64,000 nt of DNA from Paenibacillus rhizovicinus (GTDB lineage Bacteria; Bacillota; Bacilli; Paenibacillales; Paenibacillaceae), in the NCBI RefSeq assembly GCF_010365285.1, contig NZ_CP048286.1, positions 4,041,501 to 4,105,500 on the forward strand, in the 5' to 3' direction. Numbering within the stretch: the first letter of the stretch is position 1; each line of letters opens with the position of its first letter. Positions 43,385 through 52,400 of this stretch are shown here, piece by piece. Below the pieces are notes generated by a model. That model had not been told where the DNA came from. It ran no database searches and saw nothing but the letters and a program-made list of their open reading frames with translations. Made by a program: the position numbers and the translations under genes.

Positions 43385-46300
43385 ATGTTCGTGGCACAGA
43401 AGTGGGTTAAGCTCGGGGTAGTGGCATTAGCAAGTTCGGCCTTATTGTTTCAGAATGTCGACTTCTCCGTATCGCCGGTTTCGGCTGCGGCAAGTACGAC
43501 GACGAACTCGATTTCCAGTAAGATCGTCAAACTGAACGCATCGGCGTACTTAAGTATTAGAGATGTACATCTGACGATGCAGAATCAAGGCAAGGTTCTC
43601 GTGTATTCGGTAAGTATTACCAACAACGGGAATACCTCGCTCGATTTGATCGATTATTGGCTTCGCGTGAAGACGAAGTCAGGCAAGTCTTTTAAGACAA
43701 CGGTTATCGATGCCGATAAGGACATCAAAGATATTCCGGCCAAATCTACGCAATATTTAACCTATTACACGACAGTCGACAGCCAAACCAAGCTGACCGA
43801 CCTTACGTTCCAGGTCGTGAAATGGGATTTCTCGGCGGCGGATTATGAGCGAGTATTGGGGAATATCGCCTATCCCGCGAATGGAACGGATCGAATTGCA
43901 CCTTATAAAGCTGCAGTCATGCTTTACGATAACAATAAAATTCGCAGTGCAATTAAACAGTCTTACATAACAACCGATGCAACGAATGCGTATTTGGTCG
44001 TAAACCTTCTCGTAGAGAATGTTGGCTTCCAATCTAGCGATCTGTCAAAGATGAACTTCTTTGTACAGACGGATAGTTTCTCCAAATATAATGTGACCGC
44101 TTCCGGTATGGATCAAATGACCATTCAGCCGAATGAACGCAAAATCGTGACGCTGCGTGCAACCATTCCGCTGGCTGTTGCCGGAAAGCCGCTGTCGCTC
44201 TTAGTCGCGCAGAACGATGAAGCGAGTAAACTTCAGCTGCCACTCGGACTTTACTCCTTGCCAGCAATGAAACCATTGGCCGCAGCAGCGGCTGGCAAAA
44301 CGCAAATGGTATATATGGCGGGCACGCCGGTCAATACGACGGCAGGTCGAGTATTCGTATCCCAAGAGACGAGCAGTAAAGATATTTCGATGGAATTTAA
44401 GTTGAAGAATATCAGCTCGGCCTCGATTGCGAATCCGGCGCTTGATTATTTTATCGTTACTGCATCGGGTACAAGCTACCCTCTGTCCTATATGAAAGAA
44501 GATAACGCCACGCTGCTTCCAAATATCGAGAAAACCGTGACGTTAACCGGACAAGTCCCGTCGAATGTCAATTTAACGAATGCGAAACTTGTCGTAAAAT
44601 CCCAAGCGACTGAAAAAGAAAGTGCCTATATCATCGGCAAGTATATGGTTCCAAGTCCGGTGGCTGCCGCGGCCGTGGGTAAGTCGCAATTGGTTTACAT
44701 GACGAATTCGCCAATCAATACAATGGCAGATAAAGTGTTTGTCTCCCAAGGGACGAGCAGCAAAGACGTCTCAATGGAGTTTAAAATGACGAATATCGGC
44801 ACGGTCGCGGTCGATAATCCAGCGTTGGATTACAATATCGTCACTGCTTCCGGTACAAGTTATCCAATGTCCTATGAGAAAGTGGATAATGCCAAATTGC
44901 TCCCGAATATTGAAACCAGTGTTACGCTGACCGGACAGATTCCTAAGAACGTAAGCTTAACGAATGCGCGCCTTGTCGTGCGGTCCCAAGCATCGGATAA
45001 AGCAAATGCATATATCATTGGCATGTATACCATTCAAAATCCGGTAGATGCCGAGGCTGCTGGAGTGGGCAAATCGCAATCGGTCACGCTATCGAATACG
45101 CCAGTTAATACGCTGGCTGGTCAAATTTACGTCTCCCAGGGGACGAGCAGCAAAGATGTTTCGGTAGAGTTTAAGATGACGAATAACGGAACGGTCGCGA
45201 TTGCCGATCCGGCACTGGACTATTTCCTTGTGACGGCGTCCGGCACCAACTATCCGCTGTCTTACACGAAAGATGATAACGGTAAACTGCTTCCGAAAAT
45301 CGAGAAAACCTTTGCGCTGTCCGGACAAATCCCTTCGACCGTAAATTTAACGAATGCGAAGCTTGTCGTGAAGACGCAAGCAACGGATAAAGATAAAGCG
45401 TATAATGTCGGAACGTATACGCTTCAATCTGCGAGCCAGCAAGGCTCGTTAGGCGGATCGTTTATCTACAATGATTTTGCTGTGAAGCTGAACACGATTC
45501 AACGCGCGCCGTCGAGCGAGGATGACATGCTTGTGGCATCGTTTACGGTGACGAACAGGAGCACGGCAGCCGAGCAGGTTCCGGCACTAGGCGGATATTT
45601 CATGGTGAACGGCGTGAAGATCGGCACGGAGCAAAAGGCGATTGCCCTGGATGATTCGGTAACGATCGGTCCTGGCGCCTCCGCGGACTTCGTTGTTTAC
45701 TCCGAAATTCCGTACACGACTGCGATCGATAAAATCACGTTTGTGAGCACGGAGACGGTGCAGGATAAAGCAGGCAAACAGCTCTATCAATTCAATGCGC
45801 AAAGCTTAAGTGCGATTCCGTTCAAAAAGCAGGAAGACTCTTACTTAATCAAGAGCATTGGCAAACGTTCCACCGTTAACGTGCTGCGTACGGCCGTTTT
45901 CAACGGTACAACGAAAAATAATTTCTACGCAGAATTCGAAGCGGTCAATAACGAAATGCGATCTGCGGCAATTGCGCCACTAGGCGGTTATATCGTCGAT
46001 AAGAAAGGCATTGTCATTCCGGTTCAGTTCGCGACCGTGAAAGACAAGCTTTCGCCAAGCGGCAAAGCTCTGCTCAGCGCATATGCAGAGATTCCGAAGA
46101 GCTTCGATACGTCGTCGTATAATTTGATTTTGGGCCAATCGATTGTTTCCAGTAATAGCGGAACTGGCGGTACTGGAACATCGGGTAGCGGATCTGGAAC
46201 AGGAGATACGGACACGCCTGCGGCAAACCCTGTACTTGTAAATATGGTTTCCTATCCATTAAGCGCGTCTGCACCGGTAACAAGCTCCGACCTCGGAAAA

Positions 46301-46711
46301 ATCCAATTTGCCGGATACACGCTCGGACTGCATTATATCAATGCCTTCCTTAGCGTTGCGGGTCAGTATGATGTTAACGGCTTGAAAATGACGTTGGATT
46401 ATAATCTAGCGAAAAACAACGACTACGAAGTCATTACTGGCGATCATAAGCTATTGGTTGAATTCGTGAATCAAGATAATAACCATTTGACTTATTCCAA
46501 GCAATTCTCTCTCTTAACCGGCGCAGCTAATGATGAAGTACTGGTAGAGACCGAGGATAGCCCGTTAACGATCGCGTTCGACAACGATACTGCAATTCAA
46601 TCCAAAATCCTGCACTATGACACGTATAAAGTAAATGTGTACGACGTCTTCCAAAATAGCAAACTGCTGCTGGCAAGCAAAGAAATGAACTGGTTTACGA
46701 CGACTCCTTAA
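43385..46711 (+). CDS. Secreted protein with three tandem ~128-residue repeats, function unknown
   Basis: 1108 residues. Signal peptide at 1-35 (VALASSALLFQNVDFSVSPVSA). Residues 35-300 are two beta-rich domains of the kind that compare bond strength or solvent exposure (VLVYSVSITNNGNTSLDLIDYWLRV). Residues about 304-680 are three repeats of 128, 130 and about 123 residues. Each has G-K-S-Q, VSQGTSSKDVSMEFKMTN, NPALDY..VTASGT.YPLSY, L-T-G-Q-I-P and NLTNAKLVVKSQA blocks. A similar beta domain recurs to about 930, then a Gly/Ser/Thr linker and a C-terminal domain to WFTTTP. There is no SLH or sortase signal. I do not recognise the family. Position after the S-layer gene suggests an envelope role. 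The ATG follows GGAGGG by 3 bp, so the GTG at 43391 is a possible alternative. Confidence 0.75.
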   Translation: MFVAQKWVKLGVVALASSALLFQNVDFSVSPVSAAASTTTNSISSKIVKLNASAYLSIRDVHLTMQNQGKVLVYSVSITNNGNTSLDLIDYWLRVKTKSGKSFKTTVIDADKDIKDIPAKSTQYLTYYTTVDSQTKLTDLTFQVVKWDFSAADYERVLGNIAYPANGTDRIAPYKAAVMLYDNNKIRSAIKQSYITTDATNAYLVVNLLVENVGFQSSDLSKMNFFVQTDSFSKYNVTASGMDQMTIQPNERKIVTLRATIPLAVAGKPLSLLVAQNDEASKLQLPLGLYSLPAMKPLAAAAAGKTQMVYMAGTPVNTTAGRVFVSQETSSKDISMEFKLKNISSASIANPALDYFIVTASGTSYPLSYMKEDNATLLPNIEKTVTLTGQVPSNVNLTNAKLVVKSQATEKESAYIIGKYMVPSPVAAAAVGKSQLVYMTNSPINTMADKVFVSQGTSSKDVSMEFKMTNIGTVAVDNPALDYNIVTASGTSYPMSYEKVDNAKLLPNIETSVTLTGQIPKNVSLTNARLVVRSQASDKANAYIIGMYTIQNPVDAEAAGVGKSQSVTLSNTPVNTLAGQIYVSQGTSSKDVSVEFKMTNNGTVAIADPALDYFLVTASGTNYPLSYTKDDNGKLLPKIEKTFALSGQIPSTVNLTNAKLVVKTQATDKDKAYNVGTYTLQSASQQGSLGGSFIYNDFAVKLNTIQRAPSSEDDMLVASFTVTNRSTAAEQVPALGGYFMVNGVKIGTEQKAIALDDSVTIGPGASADFVVYSEIPYTTAIDKITFVSTETVQDKAGKQLYQFNAQSLSAIPFKKQEDSYLIKSIGKRSTVNVLRTAVFNGTTKNNFYAEFEAVNNEMRSAAIAPLGGYIVDKKGIVIPVQFATVKDKLSPSGKALLSAYAEIPKSFDTSSYNLILGQSIVSSNSGTGGTGTSGSGSGTGDTDTPAANPVLVNMVSYPLSASAPVTSSDLGKIQFAGYTLGLHYINAFLSVAGQYDVNGLKMTLDYNLAKNNDYEVITGDHKLLVEFVNQDNNHLTYSKQFSLLTGAANDEVLVETEDSPLTIAFDNDTAIQSKILHYDTYKVNVYDVFQNSKLLLASKEMNWFTTTP
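44294..45435 (+). repeat. Three in-frame ~384-390-bp repeats
   Basis: Units start at 44294, 44678 and 45068 (spacings 384 and 390 bp); the third ends near 45435. They are similar but diverged, more so than the nuoC repeats, so the duplication is older. Confidence 0.85.
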
Positions 46712-46740
46712 GAATTCCGCATCCAAACCTAAACCTGAGA

Positions 46741-46773
46741 AGAGCCGGCTATGAAACAGTCGGCTCTTTTTCA
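46741..46773 (+). terminator. Terminator of the repeat-protein gene
   Basis: AGAGCCGGCT (46741-46750) pairs with AGTCGGCTCT (46758-46767) with one G-T pair, followed by TTTT. Confidence 0.88.
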
Positions 46774-46848
46774 TGAAAACAGAGGCACATGCCGATATAA
46801 GTCTAGTATGACAAATGCAAGATGAAGAGAGGCAAGGAGGACTAACGC

Positions 46849-47349
46849 GTGAGGTTAAATGGATACAAGTTGACGCTCTCAGTTGCAGTTGTGGGGGCCG
46901 CATTGTGGGTCGGATTAAAGATACCGACGATGGCAGAAGGAGACAGTACTTCTGTTACCCCAGGCTCCATTAACGACCCGGTCGTTACGAAAAGCTACAT
47001 TGATCAACAAGTAGCTGACTTGGTTAAAGCCGAGGTTGGTAAACAATCCGGCGGACAAGCTGATCAGGGTCAGCAGGTGGAAGTGGTAACCGTACCGGTT
47101 GGTAAGTTCTTAATCGCGGATGATGGGGCGGAGTTCATCGTTCGTGCGGGAAAAGCCGTGGTCTATAGCGCAGACAGCAACGGCATATCGGATTTGACGG
47201 ACGGAGTGGATATTACGAACGGCAAGCCGGTCCCGAATAATCATTTCATCTTATTCCCGCGCGGCGGTCGAGGCGTTACGCCCGCTCCTGGTCAAAAGAC
47301 GGGGTTAACCGTGATGGTACGCGGCAAATATGAGCTTCTCGTGCAATAG
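46849..47349 (+). CDS. Conserved small secreted or membrane-anchored protein, function unknown
   Basis: 166 residues: an N-terminal hydrophobic segment (about 8-24), a Ser/Thr/Pro linker, then PGSINDPVVTKSYIDQQV, a Gln-rich coiled part, and a beta domain with GAEFIVRAGKAVVYSADSNGISDLTDG and FILFPRGGRGV. These two blocks recur in a widespread, uncharacterised Firmicutes family, to my recollection. GTG 46849 is 8 bp after GGAGG. It sits between surface proteins and a spore protein gene. A spore or surface role is possible, but unproven. Confidence 0.75.
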   Translation: MRLNGYKLTLSVAVVGAALWVGLKIPTMAEGDSTSVTPGSINDPVVTKSYIDQQVADLVKAEVGKQSGGQADQGQQVEVVTVPVGKFLIADDGAEFIVRAGKAVVYSADSNGISDLTDGVDITNGKPVPNNHFILFPRGGRGVTPAPGQKTGLTVMVRGKYELLVQ

Positions 47350-47441
47350 TAGTTATTTTTACCCGGATTGACAACAACTTATCCGCTTCGAATGTCTGTC
47401 ATCGGCACACAATACAAGCATCCCATTAGGAGGTGCTTACG

Positions 47442-47711
47442 ATGTCGAGAAGTAATCGCAAGGTCGTTCCTGAGTGTGCTCAAGCATTGAATGAAATGAA
47501 GTACGAAATCGCAGCTGAGCTGGGCTTAATGTCCGGTGGCTCCGCAGGCGGTGCCGATACGGAATTTGCGTCAGAATTGGGCGGTACGTCGGGAGGCGGC
47601 GGGGCGCATGTCAATTGGTCGCAGATCGCTACGCGGGATGCCGGCTTCATTGGCGGCAACATCACGAGAAGGCTTGTCCAGCAGGCGGAGCAAATATTAA
47701 AAGGTCTGTAA
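47442..47711 (+). CDS. Alpha/beta-type small acid-soluble spore protein with an extra protease-like site
   Basis: 89 residues from ATG 47442 (AGGAGGTG 6 bp upstream). The SASP core is clear: EMKYEIAAELG (helix 1 with the GPR cleavage site) and SQIATRDAGFIGGNITRRLVQQAEQILKGL (helix 2, DNA contact). Between them is a Gly/Ser-rich insert carrying TEFASELGG, a second sequence that fits the GPR cleavage consensus and resembles gamma-type SASP sites. Alpha/beta SASPs saturate spore DNA and are degraded by GPR in germination. No confident sigma-G promoter was found upstream (only a weak CACAATA). Confidence 0.9.
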   Translation: MSRSNRKVVPECAQALNEMKYEIAAELGLMSGGSAGGADTEFASELGGTSGGGGAHVNWSQIATRDAGFIGGNITRRLVQQAEQILKGL

Positions 47712-47738
47712 AGCCAAGCCCATAAAGACTGTCATCCA

Positions 47739-47767
47739 TTGACACCAAGCGACAGATTCGGTATCAT
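47739..47767 (+). promoter_or_regulatory. Strong sigma-A promoter upstream of metK
   Basis: A perfect TTGACA (47739-47744), a 17-bp spacer, then TATCAT (47762-47767, five of six). A start near 47774 is predicted. It is the best promoter between the SASP gene and metK. Confidence 0.75.
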
Positions 47768-47787
47768 ACTGTTTTAGAGAGTTCTTA

Positions 47788-47822
47788 ATGAGACCTTTTC
47801 CACATCGGAAAAGGTTCATTTT
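47788..47822 (+). terminator. Intrinsic terminator (attenuator or small-RNA end) directly after the promoter
   Basis: ACCTTTTCC (47793-47801) pairs perfectly with GGAAAAGGT (47807-47815); the stem extends through ATGA/TCAT, and T-rich DNA follows to 47824. From the promoter above, a transcript would end after about 50 nt unless read through. It may also end the SASP transcript. Confidence 0.8.
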
Positions 47823-47859
47823 TTGGAATCCAAGATTTACTTATTCCTACCCCTGGATT

Positions 47860-47990
47860 TCTCCGGAATGAAACTCACTAGCCGTTATAAGACGGCGACA
47901 CCGTTTCACCTTGGAATCGAAACGTTCAGCGTTAGATCCCGTATGGGACGACGATTTCTTATAGAGTCCCAGCAAAATGTGCATATTATG
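47860..47990 (+). promoter_or_regulatory. Structured, unidentified leader of metK
   Basis: GCCGT (47881-47885) pairs with ACGGC (47892-47896). An outer stem TGAAAC (47869-47874) with GTTTCA (47903-47908) encloses it. GTTTC can instead pair with GAAACG (47919-47924). TCCC (47937-47940) pairs with GGGA (47945-47948), but GGGAC (47945-47949) can instead pair with GTCCC (47966-47970). The sequences of an S-box (SAM-I) aptamer are not seen. The set of exclusive pairings is what a regulatory leader would show. Confidence 0.5.
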
Positions 47991-48031
47991 CATCATACTT
48001 AGAAATTCGAGTTGCAGGAGGTTGAGGTATC

Positions 48032-49234
48032 ATGTCGTTAAAAGGACGTCATCTATTCACGTCTGAATCTGTAACGGAAGGACATCCCGACAAAATATGC
48101 GATCAGATCTCTGACGCGGTTTTGGATGCTTTTCTGGAAGTTGACCCATATGCACGCGTAGCGTGCGAAGTATCCGTCGCTACAGGCTTGGTGCTTGTTA
48201 TCGGCGAGATCAGCAGCAGTGCGGATTATGTCGATATTCCGGCAATCGTGCGCCGCACGATCAAAGAAATCGGCTACACGCGTGCAAAATACGGCTTCGA
48301 CTCCAGCACTTGCGCGGTTTTGACGTCGCTTAACGAGCAATCCGCGGATATCGCGCAAGGCGTTAACGCTGCGCTTGAATCCCGTGACGGCGTAGACGTT
48401 CGTCAAGAGAACGAAGATATCGGCGCTGGCGACCAAGGTTTGATGTTCGGTTTTGCATCGAACGAAACGCCTGAACTGATGCCGCTTCCGATCGCGCTCG
48501 CGCACCGTATTTCCCGTCAGTTGTCCGAAGTGCGCAAGAACGGCACGTTGGACTACCTGCGTCCGGACGGCAAAACGCAAGTAACGATTGAATACGTCGA
48601 CGGCAAACCGACTCGCGTCGATGCGATCGTCGTATCCACGCAGCATGCGGAAGAAGTAACACTGGAGCAAATCCAAGCGGACATTCGCAAGCATGTCATT
48701 GCACCTGTAGTTCCAGCAGAATGGCTTGACGAAGAAACGAAATACTTCATCAATCCTACAGGCCGTTTCGTTATCGGCGGTCCTCAAGGCGATGCCGGTC
48801 TGACTGGCCGTAAAATCATCGTTGATACGTACGGCGGTTACGCTCGTCACGGCGGCGGCGCATTCTCCGGCAAGGATCCTACAAAAGTCGACCGTTCCGC
48901 AGCTTATGCAGCACGTTACGTTGCCAAAAACATCGTAGCCGCTGGCCTTGCGGACAAATGCGAAATCCAATTGGCTTACGCAATCGGCGTAGCAAATCCG
49001 GTTTCCATCAACGTGGATACGTACGGCACGGGCAAAGTCGACGAGGAAGTGCTTGTAGAAGTCATCAAGAACAACTTCGACCTGCGTCCTGCAGGCATCA
49101 TCAAGATGCTTGACCTTCGTCGCCCGATCTACGGAAAAACGGCTGCTTACGGTCACTTCGGCCGTACGGACATCGATGTTCCTTGGGAACGCGTGGACAA
49201 AGCAGATAAATTGAAATCCGACGCGCTTCGTTAA
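48032..49234 (+). CDS. metK: S-adenosylmethionine synthetase
   Basis: A 400-residue cytoplasmic enzyme that makes SAM from methionine and ATP. Motifs: the N-terminal [16 protein letters not shown] with the catalytic His (about 15-30), [10 protein letters not shown] (methionine/ATP loop), [18 protein letters not shown] (triphosphate site) and [27 protein letters not shown]. Length is standard. GGAGG lies 11 bp before the ATG. It is a single-gene unit with its own leader and terminator. Confidence 0.97.
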   Translation: MSLKGRHLFTSESVTEGHPDKICDQISDAVLDAFLEVDPYARVACEVSVATGLVLVIGEISSSADYVDIPAIVRRTIKEIGYTRAKYGFDSSTCAVLTSLNEQSADIAQGVNAALESRDGVDVRQENEDIGAGDQGLMFGFASNETPELMPLPIALAHRISRQLSEVRKNGTLDYLRPDGKTQVTIEYVDGKPTRVDAIVVSTQHAEEVTLEQIQADIRKHVIAPVVPAEWLDEETKYFINPTGRFVIGGPQGDAGLTGRKIIVDTYGGYARHGGGAFSGKDPTKVDRSAAYAARYVAKNIVAAGLADKCEIQLAYAIGVANPVSINVDTYGTGKVDEEVLVEVIKNNFDLRPAGIIKMLDLRRPIYGKTAAYGHFGRTDIDVPWERVDKADKLKSDALR

Positions 49235-49255
49235 GACAATGAAGAACGCCATACA

Positions 49256-49286
49256 GGCCGCTCCTTTAATGGAGTGGTCTTTTTTC
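49256..49286 (+). terminator. Terminator of metK
   Basis: GGCCGCTCC (49256-49264) pairs with GGAGTGGTC (49271-49279) using two G-T pairs, then six T. Confidence 0.9.
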
Positions 49287-49419
49287 GTGTCTTCTGAACG
49301 TTAAACGCATTGAGAAGCTCCCTAATTAGCAGGCTGATTTTTGCGGTAACGTATTCATTTCGAGCGTCCTCCAGCCGAAAAATAAAGTACGAGTGTCTTT
49401 AATTAGGGAGTGGGTAATT

Positions 49420-52400
49420 GTGGTCCGAAATCACAGATGGGTATCATTCTTCATTGCAGCGATAATGGTCCTTCAATTCGTCGTGGGCGGGTTGATCGCC
49501 AAACCGATTCCGGTCAAGGCTGACTCCGCCGGGCCGGTTATTTCAAGCAAGTCTCCGTCGGCCAGCGCGACGAATGTGCGGACGGATGCCAAGCTTGTCA
49601 TTACATTTGATCAGAACGTGAAGAAAGGAACGGGCGGCGCGACGATACAGATTCATAAGCAATTGACGAATGCGCTCGTCGAATCCTTCGATGCTGCCGG
49701 CAGCACCAATGTCGTCATCGGGACTGGCAATAATCGCAACGTGGTCACGATTGCGCCAAGCAGCAACTTTAATGCAGATACCAGTTACTACGTGACCATT
49801 GATCCGGGCGCATTCGTCAGCGAGAGCGATAACAGTAATTTTCTCGGGCTGACGAGCGCATTGGACTGGAGCTTCAGAACGGCTGCTGAAGATAAGGAGA
49901 GGCCGGTCTTAAGTAACGCAACACCGCTCGTTCCGGCCAATAACGATACGGTTGGCGTAAGCACGAAGCTTACGATGAATTTCAGCGAGCCGGTCTACGC
50001 GGCAAGCGGAATCATTACGGTTACCAATACATTAAAATCGTCGGATACTCAGGCGATCAGCGTCAATTCGACGAGCGTTAGCGGCAGTTCGACTTCGACG
50101 ATTACGGTTACGCTGCCGAACGTGCTGCAAGGCAATTCGGAATATGCCGTCGTTATACCGGACGGTGCCTTCAAAGATGCGGCCGATAATTCCTTCATTA
50201 ACGCGCCGGCGTGGAAGTTTAAGACATCGCCGCCGCCGCTTGGCACACCAACGTTGTCACCAATGGATGGCGCCTACGGGGTCAGCGTTTCCGCGCCGCT
50301 GGTTCTTAGATTCCCTGGCAAGGTCGCAAAGAACGCGGGCTATATCTGGATTAACAAAGTTTCTGACAATTCCAGCGTGCGCCAGATCAGCGTAACGGAC
50401 GCAAGTCAGGTAACTTACGTCAATAACGGCGATGGAACCGATGTGACGATAACGCCGACTGGCGGTTTGCCTGCGAATACGAGTTTCTACGTGCTGATTG
50501 ATACAAACGCCTTCCAATCCGCAACAGACTCGAACTCGCTTTATCAAGGCATCTCGGATGCAAGGGCATGGGGCTTCAGTACGGATCCCGGCAACGATCA
50601 AACGCCTCCGACGTTAATTGACGCTGACCGCAAGCCCCTAAATACGCAGGCGACACTGACGCCAAGCTTGGAGTTGAACTTCTCCGAGCCGGTCTATCCG
50701 GGAACAGGGAATATTACGATTCGTTCCTATCCGTCCGGTGCGTTATTCGCGAGCATTCCAGTAACGTCTTCAAGCGTGACTGGCGGAGGAACAGCGAAGA
50801 TCACGGTTACCAATGTCAACAAGTCGTATACGAATAATACGACATATTACGTCGAGATCGATAGACAAGCATTCTCCGATGCCAAGGGGAATTATTATGC
50901 CGGCATCTCCGGCGCAAGCGGGAGTAACGCGTGGCGGTTCACGGTGACATCGGACACGGTCAAGCCGACGCTCGTCCTGCAATTGCCGGCCAATGCAGCG
51001 ACGAACGTTCCGCTGCAAGGCGCCAAGCTGGAAGCGACTTTCAGCGAACCGATCATGCTGGGTACGAATTCATCGGCGATCAGCATTAAACGGGTATCCG
51101 GCAGCACAACCAGCTTCCCGACGACGTTATCCATCGACCCAACAAACAATCGTAAACTACTGATTACAGTGACGGGTACAATGACGGCTAGCACCGATTA
51201 CTATGTCGAGATGGGGGCGGGCGTGGTAACCGACCTAGCGGGGAATGCTTTTGACGGCATTCTCAATCAATACCAGTGGACATTCCGGACGTCCAGCAAC
51301 ACGACGGGCGCGCCGACAGTTTCGAAAGCGGAATTGGTCGGTACGACGATGATCAGAATTACATTCAACGAGAACCTCAATGAAGCTGCGATACCGTCGG
51401 CTGCAAACTTCTACGTGACGGTGAACGGTTCGGGGCGCTCGGTGACGGGCGTGGCCATCAGCGGCCAAGTCGTGACGCTGACGCTGCAGAGCGCGGTCGC
51501 TTACGGTCAGACGGTCAAAGTTTCGTATACGGCTGGAACGACGCCGATCAAAGACTTGTCCGGCGTCGCGGCTGCCAGCTTCTCCAATGTGAACGTTACG
51601 AACGTCGCGGATACGACGGCGCCGTACCAAGTCAATGGGTCGATCACCGGCAATTCGGTTCTGTTAACCTTCAGCGAAGAATTGACTCCGGCCAGTTCCT
51701 ATGCTTATTCGCTGTTCTCGTTGAGGATTGACGGGTCCTCCCGAACCGTCACTAGCATCTCCAGTTCCGGCAATATTATATTCCTGACGTACAGCGGGAC
51801 GGCAGCGACATTCGGACAAACGGTGTCGGTCTCCTACTATAACTACAGTTCGTCGTATGCACTCAAGGATTTGGCTGGGAATTTGCTGTCTTCTTTCAAC
51901 GAGTTCTATATTCAGAACGGTCAAGATCAGAAGGTGCCGGTTCTGCAATCGGTAGCGGCTTCCGGATATCAGATCACGCTCGGTTATGACGAGGCGCTGA
52001 ATCCGTCGCTTACACCGCCAAGAACGGCATACTACGTGACCGTGAATGGATCGAGCCGTGCAGTCAGCAGCGTCAGCGTAAGCGGCGCGCAAGTGTATCT
52101 CACGCTTTCGTCCGCAACGTCCGCAGGAGATTCCGTACTCGTCTCCTATGTCGTGGGATCGCCTGCCTTGTCGGACTTGGGCGGGAATGCCGCCTCTGCT
52201 TTCAGCAATATGCCTGCGAATAACGGGAGTGCATCGTCACTCAGCCTGTATGGCATCATCGCCAAGGGCAGCACGATTACGCTCAGCTTCTCGTCGGCGC
52301 TAAATACGAGCTATGTTCCTTCCGGATCCCAGTTCGCTGTCAAAGTAAACGATGCATCGCGGCTGATTCTCAATACGGCGGTCAGCGGCTCCGCGGTGGT

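Noticed and set aside
46791-46798. Perfect sigma-D -10 octamer GCCGATAT before the 166-residue protein gene
   Set aside because: No TAAA-like -35 occurs at 14-16 bp, and an 8-mer is expected by chance in 64 kb of both strands.
47712-48031. T-box or SAM-I riboswitch before metK
   Set aside because: Neither the T-box AGGGTGGNACCGCG block nor the SAM-I core sequences could be found, so the leader is reported as unidentified.
48053-49252. A 399-codon minus-strand open frame opposite metK
   Set aside because: It is a mirror of a conserved enzyme gene with no start site or family match.
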